From positions 434,001 to 498,000 of the forward strand of contig NZ_JAAOZT010000002.1 in NCBI RefSeq assembly GCF_011947285.1: a stretch of DNA of 64,000 nt, written 5' to 3'. Within the stretch, counting starts at the first letter, position 1. Each line of letters opens with the position of its first letter. Position numbers and translations under genes: made by a program. Origin of the DNA: Glaciimonas immobilis. Its GTDB lineage: Bacteria; Pseudomonadota; Gammaproteobacteria; Burkholderiales; Burkholderiaceae_D. Shown here one piece after another: positions 20,030 through 31,662 of the stretch. Under the pieces are notes generated by a model that saw only the letters and a list, made by a program, of their open reading frames with translations, did no database searches and was not told the origin of the DNA.

Positions 20030-20536
20030 TTGTGAAGACCGCTACCTGACGATAGTTGTCTTACAGCATAGTCGGGCTAGAATGGCCAAAACAGTAACAA
20101 AAGAGAAGGTTTTTTGGCCGTATCAAGAAACTGTCCTAAAACTGGTTAAGATTATAATCCAAGGAGTGGATTTGACGTGTTCGACAAACTAATTGTGTTG
20201 ATAGCGAGAACCAATTTGCCGCAGCGCGTCAAAGGATGCATGTCATTTGTGATTCGTGGTCCATTCCGGTGCATAATTTCATCTGTTTGATAAAACGCGA
20301 TTCTTCCACGCGAAAACCCGCCTAAAAAGCCAACCGAACAGGTACGCTGCCATACTTGAGCGTAGAGCAATTGGTTGCCCGGTTTTTTATTCAAGCTGAA
20401 GCGGTGATGTCGTTCGTTGAATTAGCGCAAAGAAGATGTTGGTAAGCCAACAACTATCGTTAAATGTTTTCACTATTAGTTATGGTCCCCGGAAGTTTTT
20501 TTGTATTAACCAGTATTGGTTTTGCCATTTGGATTT
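20030..20536. other. 500-bp divergent intergenic region trxB/ftsK
   Basis: It carries the promoters of both genes, but no hexamer pair is convincing enough to report. Open frames in it lack ribosome sites and family similarity. No repeat or RNA was recognised. Confidence 0.4.
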
Positions 20537-22867
20537 ATGACTAGAACAACGCAAGCTTATACTCGCAGCGCCAAACCTAAAACGACGGTAGCGCCGCAGA
20601 ACCGTCTGGTGCGTCTTCTGACAGAGGCGCGCTGGATCATTTTCGCGGTCGTTACTGCTTATTTAATGATCATTTTTCTGACCTATTCCAAGTCAGACCC
20701 GGGTTGGTCGCAGGCCAAAGTCGTGGCGCATCTGGATAATTGGGGTGGGCACGTCGGCGCATGGCTGGCAGACCTGATGCTATTTGTGTTTGGTGCCTCG
20801 GCCTGGTGGTGGTGTATTTTGTTGCTGCGTTCGTTGTGGGGTGGTTATCAGCGGATTTCTCACCGTCTGGAACCGGAGACCGATCCCGATGCAGAGCATC
20901 CGCATGAGGGCGTGCTCCGGGGTATCGGCTTTGTATTGATACTGATTGGCAGTATGGGCATTGAATATACGCGGATGTATTCACTCCACATGCAGTTGCC
21001 ACGTGCGCCTGGGGGAGTCTTGGGGCGCTTGATTGGCGCGAATGCGCAAGATGCCCTTGGCTTTACCGGTGCAACGCTGTTGTTACTACTGCTGTTTGCA
21101 ATCGGTTTCAGCCTGTTCTTTCATGTATCTTGGCTAACAGTTGCCGAGCGTATCGGTCTCGCCGTCGAAGGTGCGTTTCTCTGGCTCAAAAACCTGATCG
21201 CCGCGCGCGAGGATCGCAAGTTGGGCCATGTTGCTGCCGTGAAGCGTGAAGTCGTCGTAGTGCAGGAACGCGCCAAGGCGATAGAGGCCCCCCCGATACG
21301 GATCGAGCCGCAGATAGTAATGGTGCAAAAATCTGAGCGCGTCGAGAAAGAACGACAAACCACGTTGTTTCAGGATCTGCCCGACACCAATTTACCGCCG
21401 TTGTCTTTGCTGGATGAGGCGCCGCCAGCACAAGAAACGGTCAGCGTCGAGACGCTGGAATTTACCAGTCGTCTGATTGAAAAGAAGTTGTCGGACTTTG
21501 GCGTACAGGTAAAAGTCGTTGCCGCTTATCCCGGCCCCGTTATTACCCGCTATGAAATTGAACCGGCAACGGGCGTAAAAGGCAGTCAAATTGTCGGGCT
21601 TGCCCGCGATCTGGCGCGTTCATTGTCGCTGACATCGATCCGCGTAGTGGAGGTGATCCCGGGCAAAATGTTCATGGGTCTGGAATTGCCCAATCCAAAA
21701 CGTCAGATCGTCCGCTTAACCGAAATATTGAGTTCCAAGGTATACAACGACGGCGTATCCAGCCTGACTATCGCGCTGGGCAAAGATATCGGTGGCCATC
21801 CGGTGGTCGCGGATTTGGCCAAAATGCCGCATTTGCTGGTGGCCGGAACGACCGGTTCGGGTAAGTCGGTTGGTATTAATGCCACCATTTTGTCTCTTCT
21901 TTATAAATCCGATCCCAAGCAGGTGCGGTTGATTCTGATCGATCCCAAAATGCTGGAACTCTCGATTTATGAGGGAATTCCACACCTGCTCGCGCCAGTC
22001 GTGACGGATATGCGACAGGCTGGACACGCCCTTAACTGGGCCGTCAATGAGATGGAGCGGCGTTACAAGTTGATGTCCAAAATGGGCGTGCGCAATCTGG
22101 CGGGCTATAACCAGAAAATTATAGACGCGGAGAAGCGCGAAGATAAAATCCCCAATCCGTTTAGCCTGACACCGGACGCGCCGGAACCGCTGGAGAAATT
22201 GCCGACCATCGTGGTGATTATTGACGAGTTGGCTGATTTGATGATGGTTGTCGGTAAAAAGGTCGAAGAATTGATCGCCCGTATTGCGCAAAAAGCGCGT
22301 GCCGCCGGAATTCATTTGATTTTGGCTACGCAGCGACCCTCGGTAGACGTCATTACCGGCTTGATCAAGGCCAATGTCCCGACCCGGATCGCGTTTCAGG
22401 TAAGCAGCAAGATTGATTCCCGCACGATTTTGGACCAGATGGGCGCTGAAGCGCTGCTTGGTATGGGCGACATGTTGTACATGCCCCCGGGGACCGGCTT
22501 GCCGATTCGCGTGCACGGCGCTTTTGTGTCGGATGAAGAAGTCCATCGCGTGGTGGATTATCTTAAGGAGCAGGGCGAGCCCAATTACGTAGAGGGCATA
22601 CTGGAAGGCGGCGTTAGCGAGGACGGTGCAGAGGGCGTCAGCGGCGTCGGGGCGGGCGGTACCGAGGGCGATGAATTATATGATCAGGCGGTTGCCATCG
22701 TCCTGAAAAACCGCCGCGCATCGATTTCGCTGGTACAGCGTCATTTGCGCATCGGCTATAACAGGGCCGCCCGATTACTCGAACAAATGGAACAAAGCGG
22801 ATTGGTCTCGACGATGCAATCTAACGGCAACCGGGAGATATTGGTACCCGCGGGCAATCCCGAGTGA
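20537..22867 (+). CDS. ftsK: DNA translocase FtsK
   Basis: A 776-residue septal DNA translocase that clears and aligns chromosome ends at division. The N-terminal part has four membrane helices (about 35-190), a short linker replaces the long proline/glutamine linker of E. coli, and the RecA-type motor carries Walker [11 protein letters not shown] (about 434-443) and Walker [11 protein letters not shown] (about 559-568). The C-terminal gamma winged helix that reads KOPS ([20 protein letters not shown]) is present. I take ATG at 20537; an in-frame start 21 bp earlier is possible. lolA follows. Confidence 0.95.
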   Translation: MTRTTQAYTRSAKPKTTVAPQNRLVRLLTEARWIIFAVVTAYLMIIFLTYSKSDPGWSQAKVVAHLDNWGGHVGAWLADLMLFVFGASAWWWCILLLRSLWGGYQRISHRLEPETDPDAEHPHEGVLRGIGFVLILIGSMGIEYTRMYSLHMQLPRAPGGVLGRLIGANAQDALGFTGATLLLLLLFAIGFSLFFHVSWLTVAERIGLAVEGAFLWLKNLIAAREDRKLGHVAAVKREVVVVQERAKAIEAPPIRIEPQIVMVQKSERVEKERQTTLFQDLPDTNLPPLSLLDEAPPAQETVSVETLEFTSRLIEKKLSDFGVQVKVVAAYPGPVITRYEIEPATGVKGSQIVGLARDLARSLSLTSIRVVEVIPGKMFMGLELPNPKRQIVRLTEILSSKVYNDGVSSLTIALGKDIGGHPVVADLAKMPHLLVAGTTGSGKSVGINATILSLLYKSDPKQVRLILIDPKMLELSIYEGIPHLLAPVVTDMRQAGHALNWAVNEMERRYKLMSKMGVRNLAGYNQKIIDAEKREDKIPNPFSLTPDAPEPLEKLPTIVVIIDELADLMMVVGKKVEELIARIAQKARAAGIHLILATQRPSVDVITGLIKANVPTRIAFQVSSKIDSRTILDQMGAEALLGMGDMLYMPPGTGLPIRVHGAFVSDEEVHRVVDYLKEQGEPNYVEGILEGGVSEDGAEGVSGVGAGGTEGDELYDQAVAIVLKNRRASISLVQRHLRIGYNRAARLLEQMEQSGLVSTMQSNGNREILVPAGNPE

Positions 22868-23105
22868 TCGTTCTCTGCCAAACATTCGGTTACATTTTCA
22901 TTCAATAATCGTCCAAATATTGAGGCAAAATAGCGCAGCAGGTTAGAGCGCAAGACGCTGGGCGTTTGGTCTTGCTGTTTATTTTGACTTTATGCGTTGG
23001 TAGCGAACCTGGAACGAACCTGAAATGAAAGTTATCGTGAAACACATGCACAATGTAGTCCAAACCAAACCATCGTCGCCGAATAGCGCGTTATCGTTCA
23101 GCACC

Positions 23106-23753
23106 ATGCAGTCGCTTAATACGCGGAAAGTTATCACTATTTTTGCCGTAGCTTTGGCCCTACTGCCAGCGATCGCCGGCGCCAGTGCGCTTGAACAATT
23201 CAAGTCCTTTGTTAGCAGTACGCAATCTGCCAAGGGTGAGTTCACACAGCGTCTGGTCACCACCGACGGTGGTACCAACAAACCGAAGGTATCGACACAA
23301 TCCGCCGGGACATTTATTTTTGCACGTCCGGGCAAGTTTATTTGGACGTACACCAAACCTTACGAGCAAGTATTACAGGCCGATGGGGATAAATTGTACA
23401 TTTACGATAAAGACCTTAATCAGGTGACGACAAAGAAGCTGGGCAACGCGTTAGGCTCCTCCCCGGCGGCGATTTTATTTGGCAGTAATGATCTGGAAAA
23501 GAATTTCACCCTGAAAGAGGGGAAGCCAAAAGACGGTCTGGAGTGGCTGGAAGTAACGCCCAAAGCCAAAGACACGACGTTCGACAAGATCGGCGTTGGG
23601 TTGCGCAATGGCCTGCCGGAGGCGATGGAGTTGCGGGATTCATTTGGACAAACGTCAATGCTGTCGTTCAAAAACTTCGTCAAAAACCCAGCGCCTCCGA
23701 GCGGCGGCTTTAAATTTGTAGTGCCGAAGGGCGCTGACGTCTTCGATAATTAA
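23106..23753 (+). CDS. lolA: outer-membrane lipoprotein carrier LolA
   Basis: A 215-residue periplasmic chaperone that ferries lipoproteins from LolCDE to LolB. The start at 23106 gives a normal signal peptide ([22 protein letters not shown]). An in-frame ATG at 23025 would add 27 polar residues and place the signal internally; it cannot be fully excluded. The mature protein has the family features [27 protein letters not shown] and [14 protein letters not shown]. The ftsK-lolA-rarA order is common in Burkholderiales. Confidence 0.92.
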   Translation: MQSLNTRKVITIFAVALALLPAIAGASALEQFKSFVSSTQSAKGEFTQRLVTTDGGTNKPKVSTQSAGTFIFARPGKFIWTYTKPYEQVLQADGDKLYIYDKDLNQVTTKKLGNALGSSPAAILFGSNDLEKNFTLKEGKPKDGLEWLEVTPKAKDTTFDKIGVGLRNGLPEAMELRDSFGQTSMLSFKNFVKNPAPPSGGFKFVVPKGADVFDN

Positions 23754-23832
23754 ATAATTAATTCAGTAAATAAGCGGCGGAATTTGTTTTCGGAGGGCTG
23801 AACGCTAAATTGAGGCCGCCTCGAATGAATAG

Positions 23833-24183
23833 CTAGATTGCCAGTTTGAGAAAATGCTCGTCCAGTAACGTCAGTTTTTCGAACGCTGAGCGCCATTTAT
23901 TATGCTCAGCCAACGGCGCTTTGGTCTGTGTGATCGGCTTCCATTCCGGTCGAGCTGCCAGTTTGGCATTGATCTGCATAAAATGACGTTGATCGGCAGG
24001 TAAGTCGGTGTCGCAAAAAATCGCATTTACCGGACATTCTGATACGCATAACGAACAGTCGATACATTCGTCAGGGGCAATGACCAGAAAGTGAGGCCCC
24101 TCGCGGAAACAGTTCATCGGACAAACATCTACGCAAGTAGTGTATTTGCAGAGGATGCAAGAGTCGGTCACAACAAAAGGCAT
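23833..24183 (-). CDS. fdxA: 7Fe-8S ferredoxin FdxA
   Basis: A 116-residue ferredoxin of the FdxA type. The first cluster region is CILCKYTTCVDVCPM, with the spacing of a 3Fe-4S site that lacks one cysteine of the classical motif, and the second is CIDCSLCVSECP for a 4Fe-4S cluster. The C-terminal extension with RPEWKPITQTKAPL is usual for this family. It is encoded against lolA and rarA. Confidence 0.95.
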   Translation of the reverse strand: MPFVVTDSCILCKYTTCVDVCPMNCFREGPHFLVIAPDECIDCSLCVSECPVNAIFCDTDLPADQRHFMQINAKLAARPEWKPITQTKAPLAEHNKWRSAFEKLTLLDEHFLKLAI

Positions 24184-24457
24184 AGGCTGGGAGAAAATCG
24201 TCTTTATTGCTGGAAAGGTGAACTCGCCATGGCATTATCAGCGAGCGCCTATTTTCTCATAATCTTTCCCTTGTTGCCTGAAGGCTCCGGTTGACTTGGG
24301 TTGCCAGTTAGTGAAAGCAGAAGCCGCAGGGTGACGCTACACGATATTCCTGAATTGCATTAATATGCATTGATATCGCATTGCGAGCAGGCTGTTTGTT
24401 CCAATTCCATCACTGGTCTTTATTTTTAACACGTCAATCTTGCAGAGCGCTGTCGCC

Positions 24458-25765
24458 ATGTCTGATCTTTTTAAAGTAGCGCCTACGCCACCGCTGGCGG
24501 AAGCGCTCCGTCCGACTACCCTTAATGAAGTCATCGGCCAGAGCCATTTGTTGGGCGAGGGTAAGCCCTTGCGTCTGGCCTTTGAGTCAGGCAAGCCGCA
24601 CTCCATGATTTTATGGGGGCCGCCTGGCGTCGGCAAAACGACCTTAGCGCGTCTGACAGCGAACGCATTTGCCTGTGAATTCATTGCATTGTCCGCCGTA
24701 TTTTCCGGGGTTAAAGACATCCGTGCCGCGATGGAGCAGGCGGAACAAAATTTGGCGATGGGCAAACACACGATTCTGTTTGTTGATGAAATTCATCGAT
24801 TCAATAAGTCGCAGCAAGATGCATTGTTGCCTTATGCAGAGTCGGGACTTGTCACTTTAATCGGTGCAACGACCGAGAATCCGTCCTTTGAAGTCAATTC
24901 AGCATTGCTCTCCCGGGCGCAAGTCTATGTGTTGAAATCGCTGACGGACGATGAATTGAAGCAGTTGTTGGCGCGCGCACAGTCTTCGGTGTTGCCGGAC
25001 CTTTTATTTGATGATGCCGCGATTGATACGTTGGTGGGTTATGCCGATGGCGATGCGCGCAGGTTACTTAATTTATTGGAGCAGACCAACACCGCGTCCG
25101 GCGCTGCCCGTACCAATCGGATTACGGCAGAGTTTATCCAAAATGCCCTGACGCTGAACGCGCGCCGGTTTGATAAAGGCGGCGATAACTTTTACGATCA
25201 AATTTCAGCGCTGCATAAATCTGTGCGTGGTTCCAATCCGGATGCGGCCCTGTATTGGTTATGCCGGATGCTGGACGGTGGTGCCGACGCCAAATATCTT
25301 GCGCGCCGTATCGTTCGCATGGCTTGGGAAGATATCGGCCTCGCTGATCCGCGCGCCATGCAGATTGCTAACGACGCCGCCAATACTTATGAGCGCTTAG
25401 GCTCCCCAGAAGGCGAGTTAGCACTGGGGCAGGCGGTCATCTATCTGGCGATCGCCGCTAAAAGCAATGCCGGCTATAACGCCTTTAATCAGGCGATGGC
25501 GTTTGTAAAGCAAGACAAATCGCGGGAAGTGCCGGTGCATCTGCGGAATGCCCCCACCAAGCTAATGAAAGAACTTGGTTATGGTCATGCCTACCGTTAC
25601 GCCCATGACGAGCCGCACGCCTATGCTGCTGGCGAGACCTACCTGCCGGACGACATGCCTGATCCTGGTTGGTATGCCCCTGTGCCGAGGGGCATGGAAG
25701 TCAAAATTGCTGACAAGCTTGCGTGGTTACGGGACTTAGATAGTAAAGCGCGGAATAACGGCTAA
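24458..25765 (+). CDS. rarA: replication-associated recombination protein A (RarA/MgsA)
   Basis: A 435-residue AAA+ ATPase that acts at stalled replication forks. Walker A GPPGVGKTT (about 54-62), Walker B ILFVDEIHRFNKSQQDALLP, sensor 1 GATTENPSFEV and the C-terminal MgsA tetramerisation region (GYGHAYRYAHDEPHAYAAGE) are clear. ATG at 24458 gives the family N-terminus MSDLF; six extra codons upstream are possible but unlikely. Confidence 0.95.
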   Translation: MSDLFKVAPTPPLAEALRPTTLNEVIGQSHLLGEGKPLRLAFESGKPHSMILWGPPGVGKTTLARLTANAFACEFIALSAVFSGVKDIRAAMEQAEQNLAMGKHTILFVDEIHRFNKSQQDALLPYAESGLVTLIGATTENPSFEVNSALLSRAQVYVLKSLTDDELKQLLARAQSSVLPDLLFDDAAIDTLVGYADGDARRLLNLLEQTNTASGAARTNRITAEFIQNALTLNARRFDKGGDNFYDQISALHKSVRGSNPDAALYWLCRMLDGGADAKYLARRIVRMAWEDIGLADPRAMQIANDAANTYERLGSPEGELALGQAVIYLAIAAKSNAGYNAFNQAMAFVKQDKSREVPVHLRNAPTKLMKELGYGHAYRYAHDEPHAYAAGETYLPDDMPDPGWYAPVPRGMEVKIADKLAWLRDLDSKARNNG

Positions 25766-26195
25766 ATAAGCGCACCTAACACGATTAAGTGGCACGAAGA
25801 ATAAGCGCCACAGCAAACCTTTTATCCAATCAGATCAGGCCAGTGCCGCTCATCTTTGGCAAGCGCTACATTGCGCTGGAATAAAGTGCATGCAAGATGC
25901 TCCACGTCCGCTGTAATTGATTGCATAAAGACTTCGCAGCCTTTAGTAAGTCTAGGCTTTTCTACGCACTTCGACGAAAATGTTTCCCATCGAGTGGAGC
26001 GCTCGAACATACCAGTAATTTAAGCCGAGCTAATCTGGACTGGGACAGTACAAATTTTCGATGGTATAAAGGGAATAATTGCAGAAGAAAAGCGGGTATT
26101 AACGAAAAATTTCAAAAAAACACAGAATTATCTTAGTTCAAGGTAGATTTTATTTTAATAGCCGTGGCATGATAAAAAAATGATTGAGGAGCGGC
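25766..26195. other. 430-bp intergenic region rarA/pepP
   Basis: In related genomes serS usually follows rarA; here it is displaced by the pepP-dpp cluster, so this gap is probably the junction. A 62-codon leftward open frame is present but not supported. The last 100 bp are AT-rich and hold the pepP ribosome site. No repeat was recognised. Confidence 0.4.
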
Positions 26196-27584
26196 ATGTT
26201 TACAATGAATCAGTACATCGCGCGGCGCCAGAATTTAAGGCAGCAGTTCTCATCCGGATTGCTGTTAATTTTGGGGAATTCTGATGCATCGATCAATTTT
26301 TCGCACAATAATTACTGGTTTCGTCAAGATTCTTCGTTTTCTTACTTATTTGGACTGAATAGCCCCGATGTGGTGGGCATCATTGATATCGACGCAGGAA
26401 TCGATATCTTATTCGGCGACGCCGCAAACGTCGATGCAGTGATCTGGGCCGGACCGCAACCGTCGTTGGTAGCGCTAGCGGGCGAAGTTGGCGTCACTAC
26501 CGTCATGCCAATGCATGCGCTGGCGGACATCCTGGAGAGCGCGCAAAAAGCGCACCGCACAATCCACTACTTGCCACCATATCGCGGCGATTCCATTCTT
26601 ACCCTGTCCCGTTTATTACGCTGCACGCCGGAACAAGTATCGATCAATACCTCCGCGGCCCTGATCGCTGCGATCATTCATTTGCGCGAAATAAAAGAAG
26701 AACATGAAATCGCGGAAATCGAGTACGCGCTCTCCATTACCAAGAAAATGCACGTGGCAGCAATGCAGGCAACCAAGCCCGGTAAATTTGAATATGAAGT
26801 CGTCGGCATGATAGAAGGCATTATGCGGTCCCATGATTTGCATGGCGCTTATCCGGTCATTTTTACTCGTCATGGCGAGATTCTTCACAGTCGCCAGCAT
26901 ACCCAACAATTGGTCGCCGGTGATCTGGTCGTCAACGATTCGGGGGTTTCCAGTGCGTTAGGTTACGCCTCGGATATCACCCGGACGATCCCTGTCGGTG
27001 GAAAATTTAGTGCGCGTCAACGTCCTCTATATAACCTCGTGTTAGCAGCACAAGAGCGTGCCATCGCCGCCATTAAGCCAGCGGTAACGTATCTCGCGAT
27101 ACATAAACTGGCCGCCTTGGTCATCGTTGAAGGGATGATGGAGATGGGCTTCTTCAATGGCGATCCGCAGCAGGTCGTGGATTCGGGTGCTTACGCGATT
27201 TGTTTTCCGCATGGGGTAGGGCATCAACTTGGGTTAGATGTTCACGACATGGAAGGTTTGGGCGAAACCGCCGTGGGTTACGATGACAGCGTTACGCGCA
27301 GTGACTTGTTCGGTATGCGCAATTTGCGTCTGGCCAAACCCTTGCGCGCTGGCATGGTACTGACTGTGGAGCCGGGGATTTATTTTATCCCCACACTGAT
27401 TAAGCGCTGGAAGGACGACGGCCTCCATGCCGCCATGATTAACTATGATCGATTTGGCGAGTATCTGGATTTTGGTGGTATTCGGATTGAAGATAACGTT
27501 TTGGTGACGACCACCGGCGCACGCGTGCTGGGCCCCGCAATTCCTAAAACCTGTGAGGCTGTAGAAGCTGCGATGGCAAGTTAA
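26196..27584 (+). CDS. pepP: Xaa-Pro aminopeptidase (M24B, PepP-type)
   Basis: A 462-residue metallopeptidase removing N-terminal residues before proline. The N-terminal creatinase-like domain (RRQNLRQQF...NNYWFRQDSSFSYLFGL) is followed by the pita-bread catalytic domain. Metal ligands are in NDSGVSSALGYASDITRTIP (two Asp), HGVGHQLGLDVHD (His), VEPGIYF (Glu) and GGIRIEDNVLV (Glu). TGAGGAG precedes ATG at 26196. Its place before the dipeptide importer suggests a joint role in peptide use. Confidence 0.92.
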   Translation: MFTMNQYIARRQNLRQQFSSGLLLILGNSDASINFSHNNYWFRQDSSFSYLFGLNSPDVVGIIDIDAGIDILFGDAANVDAVIWAGPQPSLVALAGEVGVTTVMPMHALADILESAQKAHRTIHYLPPYRGDSILTLSRLLRCTPEQVSINTSAALIAAIIHLREIKEEHEIAEIEYALSITKKMHVAAMQATKPGKFEYEVVGMIEGIMRSHDLHGAYPVIFTRHGEILHSRQHTQQLVAGDLVVNDSGVSSALGYASDITRTIPVGGKFSARQRPLYNLVLAAQERAIAAIKPAVTYLAIHKLAALVIVEGMMEMGFFNGDPQQVVDSGAYAICFPHGVGHQLGLDVHDMEGLGETAVGYDDSVTRSDLFGMRNLRLAKPLRAGMVLTVEPGIYFIPTLIKRWKDDGLHAAMINYDRFGEYLDFGGIRIEDNVLVTTTGARVLGPAIPKTCEAVEAAMAS

Positions 27585-27721
27585 TGGCCTCTAAAATAAA
27601 ATACTAATTAAAATTATTAAATAAAAAAGGTTAAATAAGTTGGTTAACTGTAGTTAAGTGGCAGTTGTTTGCCCTTGCGGTACCCCTCATGATATTGCAA
27701 TATCAACCATGGAAGAAATTG

Positions 27722-29341
27722 ATGATGAAAAATGCAAAATTTGCTGCCAAAGTAGGTCTGGTCGCCGTGTTAAGCGTGTGCGCCGGACTTGCATCAGCTC
27801 AAGCGAAAAAAACATTAGTTTACTGCTCGGAAGCGAGTCCTGAAGGTTTTAGTCCGCAGCTGTACACGACTGGTAATACTTTTGACGCTTCTGCTATTCC
27901 AATATTTAATCGTCTGGTTGATTTTGAGATGGGAACAACCGCCATTAAGCCAGGATTAGCACTGTCCTGGGTTATTTCAGATGATGGCACGGTGTATACC
28001 TTCAAATTACGTAAAGGCGTGAAGTTTCATAGCAACGCCAAATTCAAGCCAACACGAGATATGAACGCCGATGACGTCGTGTTCACATTTGACCGCATGG
28101 GCAATCCTGCTAATCCTTTCCACACGCTGGAGCGCGGGCAATCGTTTGGCTATTATTTGGATATGGGTCTAAACAACATTATCGATAAAGTTGAAAAAGT
28201 CGATGACAGCACCGTGCGCTTTAAGCTTAAGCATGCAGAATCACCGTTCCTTGCCGATCTGGTCATGTATTTTGCATCGATCTATTCCGCCGAATACGCG
28301 GCGCAACTGGACAAGGCGGGTACGCGCGAATTGCTTGATCGCGACCCTATCGGTACCGGTCCGTTTGAATTTGTATCGTATCAAAAAGATGCGGTTATTC
28401 GCTACAAGGCATTTGAGGGGTATTGGGACGGACGTCCTAAAATCGACAATTTGATTTACGCTATTACGCCTGACGCATCGGTACGCTTTGCCAAGCTAAA
28501 AGCTAACGAGTGTCAGGTGATGTCGTATCCCAAGCCAGCCGATTTGGCAGCAATGAAAGCAGATAAAAACATTAATCTGATTTCAAAGCCGGGCATGAAC
28601 ATTGGCTATATTGCTTTTAACGTAGAAAAGAAGCCGTTCGATAACAAGCTGGTGCGACAGGCATTGAGCATGGCAATCGATAAAGAAACGATACTCAAAA
28701 CGGTGTATCAAGGCGCGGGCCAGGTCGCTAAAAATCCTATTCCCCCAACGCTTTGGTCATACAACGATAAGATCAAGGACTATCCGTACGATTTGAAAAA
28801 AGCCAAAGAATTGCTGGCCAAAGCCGGTTACCCGAACGGCACAGAAATCGAAATGTGGTATCTGCCGGTCCAGCGCCCGTATAACCCCGACGGTAAGCGT
28901 ATCGGTGAGCTGATTCAGGCGGACTGGGCAAAAATCGGTGTCAAAGTCAAACTGACGACTTACGAATGGGGCGAATATCTCAAGCGTAGTAAGCAGGGCG
29001 ACCAGCAGTCGATGATGTTCGGCTGGTCGGGTGACAACGGCGATCCGGATAATTTCTTCGGTAACCTATTGAGCTGCGACGGGGTCAAGGGTGGCGGCAA
29101 CGTATCGCGCTGGTGCAATAAGGATTTTGACGCGCTGGTTCAAAAAGCCAAGCTGGTTTCCAAACAAAGCGACCGCGCCGCGTTATACGATAAAGCGCAG
29201 GTCATTGCGCACGAAGAAGCACCGTGGATCGACATCGCACATTCGGTAGGTTTTGTGCCGGTTCGCAAGAATGTAGTGGGTTTCAAAATCCCGGCGACGC
29301 CATATAGTTTCTATTTTGATAAAGTTGATATTGTTAAGTAA
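27722..29341 (+). CDS. dppA: dipeptide ABC transporter, substrate-binding protein
   Basis: A 539-residue family 5 periplasmic binding protein. The start at 27722 (or 27725) follows GGAAG and gives a signal peptide KVGLVAVLSVCAGLASAQA. The mature start KTLVYCSEASPEGFSPQLYT, the loop RDMNADDVVFTFDRM and GWSGDNGDPDNFFGNLLSC match DppA; the paired cysteines near the C-terminus are typical. It binds dipeptides (some homologues bind haem or delta-aminolevulinate). It is followed by 378 bp before dppB. Confidence 0.94.
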   Translation: MMKNAKFAAKVGLVAVLSVCAGLASAQAKKTLVYCSEASPEGFSPQLYTTGNTFDASAIPIFNRLVDFEMGTTAIKPGLALSWVISDDGTVYTFKLRKGVKFHSNAKFKPTRDMNADDVVFTFDRMGNPANPFHTLERGQSFGYYLDMGLNNIIDKVEKVDDSTVRFKLKHAESPFLADLVMYFASIYSAEYAAQLDKAGTRELLDRDPIGTGPFEFVSYQKDAVIRYKAFEGYWDGRPKIDNLIYAITPDASVRFAKLKANECQVMSYPKPADLAAMKADKNINLISKPGMNIGYIAFNVEKKPFDNKLVRQALSMAIDKETILKTVYQGAGQVAKNPIPPTLWSYNDKIKDYPYDLKKAKELLAKAGYPNGTEIEMWYLPVQRPYNPDGKRIGELIQADWAKIGVKVKLTTYEWGEYLKRSKQGDQQSMMFGWSGDNGDPDNFFGNLLSCDGVKGGGNVSRWCNKDFDALVQKAKLVSKQSDRAALYDKAQVIAHEEAPWIDIAHSVGFVPVRKNVVGFKIPATPYSFYFDKVDIVK

Positions 29342-29719
29342 AGTACCGTAGCACAAAGAAACTGAAGTCATTCCGACGTCGAGCAACTGGGACTGGCCCT
29401 TTATAACCTTCGGGTGCTGCGCTGGGATTGACTTTAGTTTTTTATAGCAAACTACTTCTGCAACACCAGCCTTTTTCGGGCAGGCAAGGCGTCCAGATGG
29501 CATCGACTGGCATGCTCTTTAGGGCATTTGATGATAAGCGCCGTGCAATATTCGCGAGGTGCACGGGGCTTCGAAATAAGTCTACTATCTGATGCACGGT
29601 TCTTTAACTTTTCTGCCTATATGGTCACAAATCGCCATGTCGGCCGCGTGGAAGTAAAAAACGCTTACGAGGCATCTTTCATTTTCATGCGCTGCGCTTT
29701 TTATTGAATAGGCAACCCT
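29342..29719. other. 378-bp spacer between dppA and dppB
   Basis: No gene is supported here. A 7-bp inverted repeat CCGTGCA/TGCACGG (29541-29566) could form a weak hairpin that lowers expression of the membrane genes relative to the binding protein, a common pattern for such operons. There is no T-run after it. Confidence 0.4.
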
Positions 29720-30730
29720 ATGTTTGGATTTTTGTTGCGACGTGCAGCGTTGGTCATACCGACTTTTCTTGGCATCACCTTGCTAGTATTTTTATTGATT
29801 CATATGATCCCCGGAAATGTGGTGGAAGCCATATCCGGTGAGCGGGGTATGGACCCGGTGCGCTATGCGCAGATGATGAAAGAGTTCGGCCTCGACAAGC
29901 CGTTATATGTGCAATATTTTACTTATCTCGGACAAGTATTTCATGGCAACCTTGGTATGTCCGTTACCACGCATGAAACTGTACTGTCTGAATTTTTGAC
30001 CTTGTTTCCTGCCACACTGGAACTTTCGATTTGCGGCATGTTATTGGCTCTGATCATCGGTGTTCCCGCTGGTATTCTGGCCGCTGTCAAGCGCAATACC
30101 GTCCTTGATTATTCGGTGATGGGCGCGTCGCTTACCGGTTATTCCATGCCGGTATTCTGGTGGGCCTTATTGTTGATTCTGTTGTTTTCTGTGACGTTGG
30201 GCTGGACACCCGTATCCGGACGCATTGATCTGCTATTCGATATTCCACCCGTCACCGGTTTTATGTTAATCGATACGTTGCTAGCGGGCGATACCGGTGC
30301 CTTTAAATCGGCACTATCGCATTTGATATTGCCGACGATTGCGCTTGGTACTATTCCGTTGGCAGTGATTGCGCGTATGACACGATCGGCGATGCTGGAA
30401 GTTTTGCGCGAGGATTATGTCCGGACTGCCCGCGCCAAAGGGTTGTCTACGTGGCGCGTCATTGGTATTCATGCGCTGCGCAATGCGTTGATTCCTGTCG
30501 TGACGGTGATCGGTCTGCAAGTCGGCACGCTATTGGCGGGGGCGATTTTAACCGAGACCATTTTCTCGTGGCCCGGTATCGGCAAATGGCTGGTCGGCGC
30601 GATTCAGCGGCGTGATTATCCGGTAGTGCAGGGGGGGATTTTGCTTTCTGCTACCATTATTATCATCGTCAACCTGGTCGTCGACTTGTTGTACGGCGTG
30701 ATCAATCCCCGCATCCGGCACAACGCATGA
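29720..30730 (+). CDS. dppB: dipeptide ABC permease
   Basis: A 336-residue family 5 permease with six helices. The N-terminal RRAALVIPTFLGITLLVFLL and the docking loop LREDYVRTARAKGLSTWRVI are diagnostic for DppB/OppB. It overlaps dppC by 4 bp. Confidence 0.95.
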   Translation: MFGFLLRRAALVIPTFLGITLLVFLLIHMIPGNVVEAISGERGMDPVRYAQMMKEFGLDKPLYVQYFTYLGQVFHGNLGMSVTTHETVLSEFLTLFPATLELSICGMLLALIIGVPAGILAAVKRNTVLDYSVMGASLTGYSMPVFWWALLLILLFSVTLGWTPVSGRIDLLFDIPPVTGFMLIDTLLAGDTGAFKSALSHLILPTIALGTIPLAVIARMTRSAMLEVLREDYVRTARAKGLSTWRVIGIHALRNALIPVVTVIGLQVGTLLAGAILTETIFSWPGIGKWLVGAIQRRDYPVVQGGILLSATIIIIVNLVVDLLYGVINPRIRHNA

Positions 30731-31662
30731 ATACTACTACCTCTCTCCAAGTTGAGACTCCAGGCGATGTTGCTGACATCGCTGAAATCGCGGTCACTGC
30801 GCCGCCACATGGGCTGAAAGAATTTTGGGGCTATTTCAGCCAAAATCGTGGAGCAGTAATGGGCTTGATAATCGTTTTTATCATCGTGCTGGCAGCCTTG
30901 TTTGCCGATGTGATTGCCCCGCATTCTCCGATTGAGCAATTTCGGGAGGCAACACTGGTACCGCCCGTCTGGCAAACCGGCGGTTCCGCCAGGTTCCTGC
31001 TCGGCACTGATCCGGTCGGTCGGGATATGTTATCGCGGCTGATCCACGGCGCGCGCTTGTCCTTGATAATCGGACTGGTTTCGGTCTCGTTGTCGCTCAT
31101 ACTCGGCATAGTGCTCGGTCTGATGGCCGGTTATTTCCGCGGCCTCATTGAAGTGGCAATCATGCGCTTGATGGATATCATGCTGGCGCTTCCAAGCCTG
31201 TTACTCGCGGTCGCGGTCGTCGCTATTCTGGGACCGGGACTAATAAATGCGATGTACGCCATTGCGATCGTGATGTTGCCGCATTATGCGCGGCAGACCC
31301 GCGCCGCAGTCATCGGAGAATTGGCAAAGGATTACGTTAGCGCGTCCCGTATCGCTGGCGCGGGCACCACGCGGATTATGTTTAATTGCGTGCTACCAAA
31401 TTGTGCCGCGCCGCTCATCGTGCAGGCCACGTTGGGATTTTCTACCGCCATTCTCGATGCTGCGGCACTCGGCTTTCTTGGGCTGGGCGCACAGCCGCCG
31501 ACTCCCGAGTGGGGATCGATGCTTGCCAGCGCGCTGGAGTTTATCCAGAGCGCATGGTGGGTTGTGACGTTCCCGGGGCTGGCAATTTTAGTTTCGGTAC
31601 TTGCGTTCAATTTGATGGGCGACGGGTTGCGTGATGCACTCGATCCTAAATTGAAGCGTTGA
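30727..31662 (+). CDS. dppC: dipeptide ABC permease
   Basis: A 311-residue permease partner of DppB. It has the family's N-terminal cytoplasmic segment, HLLGTD-like site [20 protein letters not shown], and docking loop [17 protein letters not shown]. Start and stop both overlap the neighbours, indicating tight coupling. Confidence 0.95.
   Translation: MNTTTSLQVETPGDVADIAEIAVTAPPHGLKEFWGYFSQNRGAVMGLIIVFIIVLAALFADVIAPHSPIEQFREATLVPPVWQTGGSARFLLGTDPVGRDMLSRLIHGARLSLIIGLVSVSLSLILGIVLGLMAGYFRGLIEVAIMRLMDIMLALPSLLLAVAVVAILGPGLINAMYAIAIVMLPHYARQTRAAVIGELAKDYVSASRIAGAGTTRIMFNCVLPNCAAPLIVQATLGFSTAILDAAALGFLGLGAQPPTPEWGSMLASALEFIQSAWWVVTFPGLAILVSVLAFNLMGDGLRDALDPKLKR

Noticed and set aside
20152-20394. 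leftward 80-codon open frame in the trxB/ftsK gap
   Set aside because: No supporting ribosome site or similarity and it lies where promoters are expected.
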